Below, in pieces: positions 26,660 through 37,150 of a stretch of 62,147 nt of DNA. Under the pieces are notes generated by a model. It had not been told where the DNA came from and did not search any database. It was given only the letters and a program-made list of their open reading frames with translations. Position numbers and translations under genes: made by a program. The DNA lies in assembly GCA_029268225.1 (NCBI GenBank), contig JAJUGJ010000016.1:1-62147 (forward strand), given 5' to 3'. This DNA comes from Burkholderiales bacterium. GTDB lineage: Bacteria > Pseudomonadota > Gammaproteobacteria > Burkholderiales > Burkholderiaceae_C. The stretch's first letter is position 1, and the number at the start of each line of letters is the position of its first letter.

Positions 26660-27865
26660 ATGTTTGCCACCCCCGCTTTCAACTTGCCTGTGACCCTGCG
26701 CCGTGTGGGCTGGATCACCATGGCGTGTGCGTCCCTGGTTCTGTCAGCGTGCGGTGGCGGTGACCGGGCGTCGGAATACGAGCCAGCCAGCATCGTGTCG
26801 TTCGGCGATGAGAGCAGTGCGTTTGTGTCAGGCTCTGGGGACTTTGCCGCCATCAAGGGGCTGACCTACTCGGTCAACGTCTTGTCCAACCTGACCGACA
26901 CCGTCACCTATTGCACCGATGTGACGCCTGACACTTTGTGTGCCACCGGAACCACGCAGACAGGGGTCACCAACTTTGTCGCCAGCACCACCACATCGGC
27001 GTACTTCACGAGCGTCAACCAGGGCGACATTTTCAACACCGTGACCAAGATCGAGCTCGGCACGGGCAACTATGCGTCCACCAGTGGTGACCTCAAGCGC
27101 ACGACCAACCAGTTTTACAATTGCGCGGCCAGCACGATCTGGACGCAGTATCTGGCGCGCTCGTTCGGCAAGGGCTATGAGGACGCGTGCCAGCTGGATC
27201 AGCCCGGCGCGGTGACCTATGCCAGCGTGAACGCCAAGGTTGCCGATCTGGCGGCTCAGATTGCCACGGCCAAGTCGGACGGTCGACTCAAGGCGGGGGT
27301 GCTGGTCACCTTGTGGCTGGGGCAGAACGACCTGATCGAGATCTTCGACAACGATGCCCTGAGCCTGTCGCAGAAGGAAGCCGAGGCCCAGGCACGCGCC
27401 GCGACGCTGATCGGCGGGGTCAAGGACATCTTGGCCACGGGCGCCAAGGTGGTGCTGGTCAATGCGCCCAATCTCGCTTACTCGCCCTACGCTTTGGACG
27501 TCAAGTCGGAATCCTGTGCTGGCGTGAGCGACCGACCCTGTAACCCGGACATGGACAAGCTGGTGGTCGCGTTCAACAAGCAACTGATCACGAGCCTGGG
27601 TTCCGAGTACGCGCTGAACGGGCGTCAGTTGGGTTATGTCGATGCGGCGCAACTCACCAACGCCTACGCGCGCAGCACCAGCTACCAGAACAAGCGCCTG
27701 TGCGAAGGCAGCGGTGCACTCGACCCCTTGGCCTGCCATACCCAGAACCTGGTTGAGGACGGCAACACCTCCGCCTACCTCTGGGCTGACGATCAGCGCC
27801 TGGCCTGGACGCTGCACCGCGTCATCGGCGAGACCGCGTTCAACCGCGCGACCGAGCAGTTCTGA
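26660..27865 (+). CDS. GDSL/SGNH-hydrolase-like lipoprotein with altered catalytic motifs
   Basis: The 401-residue product has a lipoprotein signal ending LVLSAC (Cys31). After it come SIVSFGDESSA (residues 44-54), aligning with block I of SGNH hydrolases, and WLGQNDL (219-225), matching the GxND block. The usual Ser of GDS is Glu51 here, and the C-terminal DxxH block reads D377-D-Q-R380. The normal nucleophile and histidine therefore seem replaced, so activity is uncertain. The ATG at 26660 has GGAG at good spacing. It is followed by a convergent SemiSWEET gene. Confidence 0.78.
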   Translation: MFATPAFNLPVTLRRVGWITMACASLVLSACGGGDRASEYEPASIVSFGDESSAFVSGSGDFAAIKGLTYSVNVLSNLTDTVTYCTDVTPDTLCATGTTQTGVTNFVASTTTSAYFTSVNQGDIFNTVTKIELGTGNYASTSGDLKRTTNQFYNCAASTIWTQYLARSFGKGYEDACQLDQPGAVTYASVNAKVADLAAQIATAKSDGRLKAGVLVTLWLGQNDLIEIFDNDALSLSQKEAEAQARAATLIGGVKDILATGAKVVLVNAPNLAYSPYALDVKSESCAGVSDRPCNPDMDKLVVAFNKQLITSLGSEYALNGRQLGYVDAAQLTNAYARSTSYQNKRLCEGSGALDPLACHTQNLVEDGNTSAYLWADDQRLAWTLHRVIGETAFNRATEQF

Positions 27866-27887
27866 GGCGGCCGCGACCGGTCTGTAC

Positions 27888-28193
27888 TCAGGCCGGTGGT
27901 CGTTGCGGCTGGAAGCGCAGTCGCATCACCAAGATGGCCGATGCCAGCGTCAAGGTGATGGCGTTGGCAATGGTGATGGGCCACGAACCCGTGGCCACCC
28001 CGTAGAGCAGCCACAGCGCCACACCGGTGGTGAAGGCGCTGTACATGCCCACAGACACCCCCTCGACCTGGCGCGTGCGAAAGATCAGCCATGCCTGAGG
28101 GATGAACGAGCCGGTGGTGAGGATGGCCGCGCAGGTGCCGATCCACTCGATGGTCGTGGGGGGGAGGCTGAGCAGGGCTTGGAGGGTGTTCAC
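27888..28193 (-). CDS. SemiSWEET family sugar transporter
   Basis: The 101-residue product has three transmembrane helices, the single three-helix bundle of SemiSWEETs, which work as dimers to move sugars down a gradient. The PQ-loop proline and glutamine are seen in SFIPQAWLIFRTR. The GTG at 28193 is the start. It lies just downstream of dacB (stop 28207) on the same strand, so it may be cotranscribed. The substrate is unknown. Confidence 0.86.
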   Translation of the reverse strand: MNTLQALLSLPPTTIEWIGTCAAILTTGSFIPQAWLIFRTRQVEGVSVGMYSAFTTGVALWLLYGVATGSWPITIANAITLTLASAILVMRLRFQPQRPPA

Positions 28194-28206
28194 GGACAGG
28201 CTTTCA

Positions 28207-29757
28207 TCATTGATCTTGTCGGGCCCAGTTCAACAGGGCCTCAAGCACCGGGCGCGCCTGCGCCGCGCGAGGGTGTTGAACCAGTCCCACCACCACATGG
28301 CGTTGGCCACTGACGCCATCCACATAGCCGGCAACTGCCGCCACCCCCGCCAGCGAGCCGGTTTTGATGCGGGCATGGCCGGCCGCACCCTGCCAGCGTC
28401 GGGTTGTGCCATCGACCCCTGTCAAGGGCAAGGAAGCGACCAGATCGGGCATGGTGGGGCTGGCCCACAGGGCTCGCAGCCAATGCCCCAGGCAGGCTGC
28501 GGTACTGCTTTCGGTTCGGGACAGGCCTGAACCATTGTCCAGCACCAGTTGCTCAGGCCCGCAGGTGGTCGCGCTGGTGAGGTCTCGCACGGTTCGCGCA
28601 ACTGCGGCCTGCGCGTCTTGCAGCGTCACCGGGGCGATGCCACTGGCGTCGTTCGTGGTCGACAGCGGACGGCCCAAGGTCAGAAACAGCTGCCTCGCCA
28701 TCACGTTGTTGCTGAACTTGTTGATGTCACGCACCACCTCTGTCAGGGGCGCGGAAGTCCAGCTCTGCCACGTGATGGCATGTTCAGGCCATGCGCCCGA
28801 TCGAACATGGCCATCCAGTTCTCCCCCGACCTGTCGCCAGGTGTGCAGGAGCAGGCGCGCGCCGAAATCGTGGCCATCGCCGTTCGGCCACAGGACGGGC
28901 CAGGTTTGGGGGCCGCAACTCAAGGGGTAGGGGCCCTGGACGCGTATCTGCCAGGGGGCCAGTCCATGCCGAGGCCAGCCGGGGGCCGCCTGCAACTGCA
29001 GGTTCAGTGCCGCGCGCCAGTCGCCACAGGCGCTGCGGCTGTCCGGGGTGAGGTCGGCCTGCACATGCACGCCAGCCAGCACTGGCTCGACCGCCACGCG
29101 AATCTGCCCAGGACGGGCCGCATCGGGCAGCAAGTGCAGGGTGATCGCCTGCTGGTTGAGCAAGAGGCCGCTGGGCCCCGCGTTGTAGGGGCGCAGTCCC
29201 TTGCCGTCAAACGCCCAAGGATCATGGCTGGAGAGCTGGAAAATCTGACGGTCCAGCACGATGTCGCCTTCAATGTGTCGCAGCCCGGCGGCTCGCCAGC
29301 GCGAGAGCATCGCGTGTACCTGCTCCATGTGCAGGCTCGGGTCACCGCTGCCTCGCACATGAACCGATCCTGTCAACCGCCCGTCCGGGTGCAAGGTGCC
29401 AGTCAGGGCCACGTCGGTTTGCCAGGTCCAGGCCGGGCCCCGGGTGTGCAGTGCGGCGCCAGTGGTGAACAGCTTCATCACCGAGGCGGCGGGCCTCAGG
29501 GTCTCGCTGAGGTGCTGCAGGCGCACAGGCCCCCTGTCGGCAGGCGCCACCCATACCGAGAGCGCCTCGGCCGGGATGTCCTGGGCCTCCAGCGCGGCCA
29601 GAATGTTGGGTGGCAGAGGCTTGGGCAATGCCGGGGGGGGCTGCTGCGCCCAGGCGGTCCAGCCGGCCAGGCTCAGCCCGGCCAAGAGCCAGGGGCGCAC
29701 GATGTGCCCGATTGGGTCGCGGGCTCGGGAAGCAGGGGACAATCGCAGACTGCGCAT
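28207..29757 (-). CDS. dacB: D-alanyl-D-alanine carboxypeptidase/endopeptidase PBP4
   Basis: A periplasmic peptidoglycan hydrolase that trims or cleaves cross-links (peptidase family S13). The 516-residue product has a signal peptide cleaved near AWAQ (about residue 38). All three active-site motifs are present: SVMK (92-95), SNN in NKFSNNVM, and KTG in ARIKTGSLAG. Possible starts are ATGs at 29757, 29766 and 29769; the first gives a conventional signal sequence. It is divergent from tsaB-rimI with only ~40 bp between them. Confidence 0.93.
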   Translation of the reverse strand: MRSLRLSPASRARDPIGHIVRPWLLAGLSLAGWTAWAQQPPPALPKPLPPNILAALEAQDIPAEALSVWVAPADRGPVRLQHLSETLRPAASVMKLFTTGAALHTRGPAWTWQTDVALTGTLHPDGRLTGSVHVRGSGDPSLHMEQVHAMLSRWRAAGLRHIEGDIVLDRQIFQLSSHDPWAFDGKGLRPYNAGPSGLLLNQQAITLHLLPDAARPGQIRVAVEPVLAGVHVQADLTPDSRSACGDWRAALNLQLQAAPGWPRHGLAPWQIRVQGPYPLSCGPQTWPVLWPNGDGHDFGARLLLHTWRQVGGELDGHVRSGAWPEHAITWQSWTSAPLTEVVRDINKFSNNVMARQLFLTLGRPLSTTNDASGIAPVTLQDAQAAVARTVRDLTSATTCGPEQLVLDNGSGLSRTESSTAACLGHWLRALWASPTMPDLVASLPLTGVDGTTRRWQGAAGHARIKTGSLAGVAAVAGYVDGVSGQRHVVVGLVQHPRAAQARPVLEALLNWARQDQ

Positions 29758-29800
29758 GGCCCACATCATAGAAGGCAGCGCACTCGCTACACTCCCTGCC

Positions 29801-31039
29801 ATGTCTGCTGCCACCCCCGCTCTGCTCGCCCTTGATACCGCCACCGACCGTGTCCATGCCGCGCTGGCCGTGGGGGGCGTCGTACAGGTGCTGGATTTGG
29901 CGGGTGGGGCGCAGGCTTCTGCACAGCTGTTGCCGGCGCTGCAGGGGCTGATGCGTACGGCGGGTCTCGCTTGGACCGACCTCGACGCCATCGCGTTCGG
30001 CAGCGGCCCTGGCGCTTTCACGGGCTTGCGCACAGCCTGCTCGGTCACGCAAGGGCTGGCGCTGGGCGCCGGCTGCCCGGTGATCGTGCTCGACACCCTG
30101 ATGGCCGTGGCCGAAGATGCCCGACAGCAGGCGCCGCAGGACTGCCCGCCCGGAACGGAGGTGTGGGTGTTGCAGGATGCCCGCATGGACGAGTTGTATG
30201 TCGGCGCCTTCACCTGGAGCGGCGAGGACTGGCTGGTGGCGCAAACGGCACAACTGTGGCCCTTGGGTGAGCCGGTGTCCCGATGGGCCCAAGGGGGGCA
30301 TGTGGCGGCCGGCCTGCGTCTGTGTGGCAATGCGCTGCAAGCGTATCCGGAACGGTTTGCGCCGCTCGGCGAGCAGGGAATGTCGGTGGTGGGTGCGCTG
30401 ACGGCCGCCCCACGAGGGCGGGCTTTGGCGAGCCTGTCGCGGCGTGCCTGGTCGCGCGGCGACACCGTGGATGTGGCCCTGGCTCTGCCACGTTATGTGC
30501 GTGACAAGGTGGCGCAAACCACGGCCGAGCGCATGGCGGTGGTCCAGGCGCCGCGGTACACCGACCGCCTGATGACGGAGGCCGACATCCCGGCGGTGCT
30601 CGCCATGGAACACGAGGCATGCGCGCATCCCCTGCATGCCTGGACGGAGGACAACTACCGCTCTTCGCTGCGATCGGGCTACTGGATGCGGGTGCGCTGC
30701 GAGGCTGCCACCGGTCGCGTGGTCGCGGTGTGTGTGGCCATGGACGGTGCCGATGAACTCCATCTGCTCAACATTGCCGTGGGACGCGCTCATCAGGGGC
30801 AGGGCATCGCACGAGCCATGCTGGGCATGCTGTACGAGCGCTGTCGCGCGCGCGGCGCCAGTTTGCTGTGGTTGGAGGTTCGCCCCAGCAACGACCGCGC
30901 ACGCATCCTCTATGCCCGTGAAGGTTTTGTCGAGGTGGGGCGGCGCAAGCAGTACTACCCGGCCCCCGACGGGCGTGAGGATGCCTTGGTGATGCGTCGG
31001 GACATGGACCTCGGGGAGGGCGCCCGTGCGGTGGACTGA
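29801..31039 (+). CDS. tsaB-rimI: Fused TsaB-RimI: t6A dimerization subunit joined to ribosomal S18 N-acetyltransferase
   Basis: One uninterrupted 412-residue reading frame joins two proteins. Residues 1-245 are TsaB: LALDTATD start, then FGSGPGAFTGLRTAC, the TsaD-binding segment. Residues 252-402 are a GNAT acetyltransferase of the RimI type, with acetyl-CoA loop HQGQGIA (331-337), catalytic-type Glu359 in LEVRPSN, and the KQYYP tail motif. TsaB helps TsaD transfer threonylcarbamoyl to tRNA; RimI acetylates ribosomal protein S18. In many relatives the two are separate neighbours. A TACACT box ends 7 nt before the ATG. Confidence 0.92.
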   Translation: MSAATPALLALDTATDRVHAALAVGGVVQVLDLAGGAQASAQLLPALQGLMRTAGLAWTDLDAIAFGSGPGAFTGLRTACSVTQGLALGAGCPVIVLDTLMAVAEDARQQAPQDCPPGTEVWVLQDARMDELYVGAFTWSGEDWLVAQTAQLWPLGEPVSRWAQGGHVAAGLRLCGNALQAYPERFAPLGEQGMSVVGALTAAPRGRALASLSRRAWSRGDTVDVALALPRYVRDKVAQTTAERMAVVQAPRYTDRLMTEADIPAVLAMEHEACAHPLHAWTEDNYRSSLRSGYWMRVRCEAATGRVVAVCVAMDGADELHLLNIAVGRAHQGQGIARAMLGMLYERCRARGASLLWLEVRPSNDRARILYAREGFVEVGRRKQYYPAPDGREDALVMRRDMDLGEGARAVD

Positions 31040-31913
31040 GCGTCAGCGCGCCATGCTGCGCGAGATGGGTGTGCCGGCATTCTGGCCGGTCGAGCCGGAG
31101 GCCGTCGATGCGGCGCCTCCTGCCCAAGCCAGCGCGCCCCACGTCGCCGAGGCCCCATCCGCGGTGGTGAGTGCGGCGGCGGGTTCGTTGGCCGTCCGAC
31201 CTGCCCCCCAGGGCACTCGCCCTGAGCCGCCGTTGGTGGCTGCCCATGCGACCGCGGCATCGTCGCCCCGGCGTGTCGACCCGCCCGCCGAGGTGGCGCT
31301 GGGCGCGCGCGCAGCGGGCGTTGAGGCGATGGACTGGGCGGCACTGCGCGCCGCGGTGGCAGGCTGCCAGGCTTGCTCCCTCAGCCAGAGCCGCACCCAG
31401 ACGGTGTTCGGCGTCGGCCACATCGAAGCTGACTGGATGATCGTGGGCGAAGCGCCCGGTGAGCAAGAGGACAAGCGCGGCGAGCCCTTCGTGGGCCGCG
31501 CCGGCGAACTGCTCGACCGCATGCTCGAAGCCGTTGGCCTGACACGGGCCGAGGCGCCGGCCACGCAGCAGGTCTTCATCGCCAACGTGCTCAAGTGCCG
31601 CCCACCGGCCAACCGCAACCCCTTGCCGCAAGAGGTGGCGCAGTGCGAGCCCTACCTCCTGCGTCAGATGGCGCTGGTGCAGCCCCGCGTGGTGCTGGCC
31701 ATGGGGCGTTTTGCCGTGCAGTCGCTGCTCAAGTCCAGCGAACCCTTGGGCAAGCTGCGGGGCCGGGTGCACCAGGTGCAGGGCGTGCCCGTCATCGTCA
31801 CCTATCACCCCGCCTACCTCTTGCGCTCACCGGCTGACAAGGCCCTGGCCTGGGACGACCTGTGCCTGGCGCGCGAGGTGTTGATGCAGTCGCGGGCTCA
31901 ATCGCCCAAGTAG
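31026..31913 (+). CDS. Uracil-DNA glycosylase, family 4 (iron-sulfur)
   Basis: Removes uracil from DNA to start base-excision repair. The 295-residue product has a ~105-residue Ala/Pro-rich N-terminal extension, then the type 4 UDG domain. Four cysteines fit a 4Fe-4S cluster (114, 117, 191, 207). The water-activating motif is GEAPGEQED (141-149), and HPAYLLR forms the DNA-intercalation loop. I take the GTG at 31026, overlapping tsaB-rimI by 14 nt; an ATG at 31053 is an alternative. Its 3' end overlaps the convergent corA-like gene by 16 nt. Confidence 0.93.
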   Translation: MRWTERQRAMLREMGVPAFWPVEPEAVDAAPPAQASAPHVAEAPSAVVSAAAGSLAVRPAPQGTRPEPPLVAAHATAASSPRRVDPPAEVALGARAAGVEAMDWAALRAAVAGCQACSLSQSRTQTVFGVGHIEADWMIVGEAPGEQEDKRGEPFVGRAGELLDRMLEAVGLTRAEAPATQQVFIANVLKCRPPANRNPLPQEVAQCEPYLLRQMALVQPRVVLAMGRFAVQSLLKSSEPLGKLRGRVHQVQGVPVIVTYHPAYLLRSPADKALAWDDLCLAREVLMQSRAQSPK

Positions 31914-33127
31914 CGGTTGCGCCGGAACCACCACACCAGCATCACCACCACCAGGGCCATCAGGCCGAAGGCCAGCCAGAAGCCATGGCTGGCGTGGATC
32001 AGCGGCAGCGCGTCGAAGTTCATGCCGAACACGCCGGTGATCAGGTTGAGCGGCAGGAAGATGGCCGTCAGCACCGTCAGGGTGCGCATGATGGCGTTGG
32101 TGCGGCTGCCTTGCAGCGAAAAGTGCATCTGCACCGCGCTCTCGGACGAGGTCTCCAGCCGGCGCACATGGTTGAGCACCCGCTCGATGTGTTCCTGCAC
32201 GTCGCGTGAGCGCACCCGCAGCACCTCGCGTTCGCGCGCCGCCACCGGGTCGGTGGGCATCGGCCAGTCTTCCAGCGCGTCGATCCACTCCTGCAGGGCG
32301 CTGCGCTGGTCTTCGCAGATGTCCTCCAACATGTGCAGGGTGTTGCGCGAGGCCAGCAACGCCTGCCAGTGGCGGAAGCGCCCGCTGCTGCGCAGCATGT
32401 CCTGCTGCAGATAGCCAAGTTGGCGGGTCAGCAGCCGACGCAGGTCCAGGTAGCTGTCGACCATGTGGTTGACGATGCGCAGCATCAGGTCGGCCGGGCT
32501 GGGCGGCAAGCGCGACGGGCCGCGGCCCTCTGTGCGATGCCCATGCGCCAGACCCGCGAGGTGATGCTCTTCAATCAGGTGTGGGTCGACGCCCAGGTGG
32601 GCCTCCTCGTCGTCGTGCGCAGGCCGGGAGAACTCGGTCGCAGGCGCCGGGCCGTTGTCACCCGACGCGTGGCTGTTCTGACCCAGCTGACTCAGGCGTG
32701 TCTGAAAAAAGTCTCTCACCGAGCAGTCGGCCGGGTGCACCGTCAACAGCACCCGGTCGAACACGGCAAAGCCCACCGGGCTGGTGTCGATGGCGGCCAG
32801 GGCCTGGCTGGCGCTGGATGCGGTGCCGCGCTCCTCGTCGAGGAACATGCGCTCGGTGCCCTGGCCAGCTGCCAGGCGGCGAAACACCAGCAGGTCGTAC
32901 CACGAGGTGTAGTCGTACTGCGAAGGCAGCTGTGGGTTGAGCAGGTCGGAGACGTGCAGGTCCACCAGCCCGCCACCCGCCAGACGCTGCAGGTGCTGCT
33001 GCGCGCGCTCAAGCTGTACTTCGAAGACGCGGCGGCTGCAGGTCACCCACAGGAACCCCTGCGGGGGCAGGGCGGCAGGCCAGTCTGGCAGTTCGGTGAA
33101 GCTGTCGTGGATCAGGAAAAAGCGCAC
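31898..33127 (-). CDS. CorA-family divalent metal transporter
   Basis: The 409-residue protein has a large cytoplasmic N-terminal domain with a long stalk helix. Two C-terminal transmembrane helices flank the GMN selectivity signature (LITGVFGMNFDALP, ~25 residues before the second helix), followed by the basic tail RRNRYLGD. This is the CorA/ZntB fold, a homopentameric channel. Mg2+, Zn2+ or another ion cannot be told apart. The start is a GTG at 33127. It lies 29 bp downstream of hemB on the same strand. Confidence 0.92.
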   Translation of the reverse strand: MRFFLIHDSFTELPDWPAALPPQGFLWVTCSRRVFEVQLERAQQHLQRLAGGGLVDLHVSDLLNPQLPSQYDYTSWYDLLVFRRLAAGQGTERMFLDEERGTASSASQALAAIDTSPVGFAVFDRVLLTVHPADCSVRDFFQTRLSQLGQNSHASGDNGPAPATEFSRPAHDDEEAHLGVDPHLIEEHHLAGLAHGHRTEGRGPSRLPPSPADLMLRIVNHMVDSYLDLRRLLTRQLGYLQQDMLRSSGRFRHWQALLASRNTLHMLEDICEDQRSALQEWIDALEDWPMPTDPVAAREREVLRVRSRDVQEHIERVLNHVRRLETSSESAVQMHFSLQGSRTNAIMRTLTVLTAIFLPLNLITGVFGMNFDALPLIHASHGFWLAFGLMALVVVMLVWWFRRNRYLGD

Positions 33128-33156
33128 GGCAATCCCAGGCTCAGGTCACGGGCTGC

Positions 33157-34918
<1,762 letters not shown>

Positions 34919-34932
34919 GCGGGCGGTCTGGC

Positions 34933-36114
34933 GTGAGCCGGTCGACCTTGCCTGAGCACCGCAGTGCGGCCTGGCCCCTGACCTGGGTGGCTGTGGCCTT
35001 GGTGGTGTATGCCACCTTGCACCCTTTGACGGGGTGGCAGTGGCCAGACGCGCACGGCTTTGCCTGGCTCCTGCCCAAGCACCGCCATGAGGTGGCCAAC
35101 GATCTGGTGGGCAACATCCTCGGCTACTTGCCCTTGGGTCTGGTTTTGTGTCTGGCGCACCTGCGCAGTGGGCGTGCTGCCTTGTGGGCGGTGCCTTTGA
35201 CCCTCCTGCCGGTGTCGGCCCTGTCTTACGTGCTGGAGCTCGCCCAGTTCACCCTGCCCAATCGGGTGCCTTCCGTCACCGACTGGATGCTCAACACGCT
35301 GGGCGCGGCCTGGGGCACGCTGGCCGCCGTCACCGTCCATGCGCTCGGCTTGGTCGACGGCTGGCATCGCCTGCGTGAGCGTTGGTTCATTCCCCAAGCC
35401 GGTCTGGGGCTGGTGCTCTTGTGGCTGTGGCCGCTGGGCTTGCTGTTTCCTCCCCCTTTGCCTTTGGGTGAGGGGCAGTTGTGGCCCCATTTGCGCCTGG
35501 CGCTCATCGACTGGATGTCAGGCACGCCCTGGCAAGCCTGGCTTTTGCCCGACGATCCGCTCAGCCTCTGGGCCGAGGTCGACCGCTTTGGGGGCGAGGA
35601 GGGCTGGGCGGCGCCCATCGAATCGCTCACGGTGGCCACCGGCATGTTGGCCCCTTTGTGTCTGGCCTGTGCCGTGGCACGCTCGCCTCGTCCTCGGCTG
35701 GTGATGTGGACGGGGCTGGTGCTCGCCGGCATTGGCGCCAGCGTGCTGTCGGCGGCCTTGAACTTCGGCCCGCCCCATGCGCTGAGCTGGGTCACGGTGC
35801 CCACCAGTGTGGGCTTGCTGGTGGGGGCCGCCGCCGGCATGCTGCTGGTGCAGCGCAGCAGGATGACCTGTGCGGTGTTGGGTGTGCTGGTGCTGTTGGC
35901 GCTGATTGTGCTGATTCACCTCGCGCCGCTGGACCCCTACTATGCCCAGACCTTGCAGGCCTGGGAGCAGGGCCGCTTCATCCGTTTTCATGGCCTCTCT
36001 CGCTGGTTTGGCATCTTGTGGCCGTACGTGGCCCTGGGGTGGTTGCTGGCGCGCATCTTCGGCCGCGAGGGGCATGAGAGTCGATCGGGCCGCCAGCCTC
36101 CCCCCACCCTCTAA
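34933..36114 (+). CDS. VanZ family membrane protein
   Basis: The 393-residue protein has about nine hydrophobic segments. The N-terminal third is a VanZ-like domain (DLVGNILGYLPLGL, then SYVLELAQF and the SVTDWMLNTLGAAWG stretch). The C-terminal part is further membrane segments of unknown role. VanZ relatives have been linked to glycopeptide resistance and to membrane or cell-shape functions, but no specific role can be assigned here. The start is a GTG at 34933, 14 nt after hemJ, so it is likely cotranscribed. Confidence 0.82.
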   Translation: MSRSTLPEHRSAAWPLTWVAVALVVYATLHPLTGWQWPDAHGFAWLLPKHRHEVANDLVGNILGYLPLGLVLCLAHLRSGRAALWAVPLTLLPVSALSYVLELAQFTLPNRVPSVTDWMLNTLGAAWGTLAAVTVHALGLVDGWHRLRERWFIPQAGLGLVLLWLWPLGLLFPPPLPLGEGQLWPHLRLALIDWMSGTPWQAWLLPDDPLSLWAEVDRFGGEEGWAAPIESLTVATGMLAPLCLACAVARSPRPRLVMWTGLVLAGIGASVLSAALNFGPPHALSWVTVPTSVGLLVGAAAGMLLVQRSRMTCAVLGVLVLLALIVLIHLAPLDPYYAQTLQAWEQGRFIRFHGLSRWFGILWPYVALGWLLARIFGREGHESRSGRQPPPTL

Positions 36115-36123
36115 AATAAGTCC

Positions 36124-36450
36124 ATGAGCTATTACCAGCGCCACATCTTCTTCTGCCTCAACCAACGCATCAATGGCGAAGCCAGTTGCGGGGACCATGA
36201 CGCCAAGGCCGGTTTCGATCACTGCAAGCAGCGGGTCGCCGAAGCGGGGCTGAGCGGCAAGGGGCAGGTGCGTGTCAACAAGGCCGGGTGCCTGGACCGT
36301 TGCGCGGGCGGGCCTGTGGCCGTCGTTTATCCGGAAGGTGTCTGGTACACCTTTGTGGACAAGTCTGACATCGACGAGATCGTCGACCGCCATCTCGCCA
36401 AGGGCGAGGTCGTGGAGCGGCTCGTGTTGCCGGACGATGTGGGGCGCTGA
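36124..36450 (+). CDS. Thioredoxin-like [2Fe-2S] ferredoxin
   Basis: The 108-residue protein has the pattern of thioredoxin-fold ferredoxins (related to the NuoE subunit and Azotobacter FeSII). Cysteines at 11 (FFCLNQR), 22 (SCGDHD), 56 and 60 (CLDRCAGGP) can ligate a 2Fe-2S cluster. The redox partner is unknown. The ATG at 36124 has no Shine-Dalgarno and follows a TAAAAT box by 6 nt, so the transcript may be leaderless. It is 6 nt before the next gene, an alpha/beta hydrolase, so these two form an operon. Confidence 0.9.
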   Translation: MSYYQRHIFFCLNQRINGEASCGDHDAKAGFDHCKQRVAEAGLSGKGQVRVNKAGCLDRCAGGPVAVVYPEGVWYTFVDKSDIDEIVDRHLAKGEVVERLVLPDDVGR

Positions 36451-36456
36451 GGCACC

Positions 36457-37113
36457 ATGATCGGACGTCCTGCCTCTCAGACGATCGACGGCCCGGCGGG
36501 CTTGCTCGAGGTGGTCATTGAAGAGCCTGCGCACGCCCCGGTGGGCTTGGCCGTGGTTGCCCATCCCCATCCGCTCCAGGGCGGCACCATGGACAACAAG
36601 GTGGTGCACACCTTGTGCCGGGCCTTTGTGCTGGCCGGGTGGCGCGCGGTGCGTTTCAACTTCCGCGGGGTCGGGCAGTCGGATGGCGCCTGGGACGAAG
36701 GGCGCGGTGAAACCGCCGACATGCTCACCGTGATCGCCCACCACCTCACCGATCCGGCACTCAAGGGGACGCCATTGGCCCTGGCAGGTTTCTCCTTCGG
36801 GGGCTATGTGGCCGCACAGGCCCATGCACGGCTGACGGAGGCCGCGGCCAATCGGCCCGAACTGGTGGCCCCGAAGCAGCTCGTGCTCATCAGCCCGGCG
36901 ACCTCGCGCTATGAGGTGCCTGAGGTGCCTGCGGACACCCTGGTGGTTGAGGGCGAGCTCGACGACGTGGTGCCGCTCGCCAGCATCCTCGACTGGGCGC
37001 GGCCGCAAGGATTGCCTGTCACGGTGGTACCGGGGACCGGGCACTTCTTCCACGGCAAGCTGACGGTGTTGCGCGAGGTGGTGCTGCGCCACCTGCGGGC
37101 GACCCCACACTGA
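36457..37113 (+). CDS. Alpha/beta hydrolase (serine esterase-like)
   Basis: The 218-residue protein belongs to the short alpha/beta hydrolases with an HPHPLQGGTMDNKVV oxyanion region (residues 36-50) and RFNFRGVGQSDG. The nucleophile elbow is GFSFGGYV at about residue 113; the acid lies in GELDDVVPL and the histidine in GTGHFFHG. Substrate is unknown. It is cotranscribed with the upstream ferredoxin and precedes the dacA-like gene by 37 bp. Confidence 0.9.
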   Translation: MIGRPASQTIDGPAGLLEVVIEEPAHAPVGLAVVAHPHPLQGGTMDNKVVHTLCRAFVLAGWRAVRFNFRGVGQSDGAWDEGRGETADMLTVIAHHLTDPALKGTPLALAGFSFGGYVAAQAHARLTEAAANRPELVAPKQLVLISPATSRYEVPEVPADTLVVEGELDDVVPLASILDWARPQGLPVTVVPGTGHFFHGKLTVLREVVLRHLRATPH

Positions 37114-37150
37114 CTTGCAATGCGGGGCATCGGCCCCATCTGGGGTCGCC

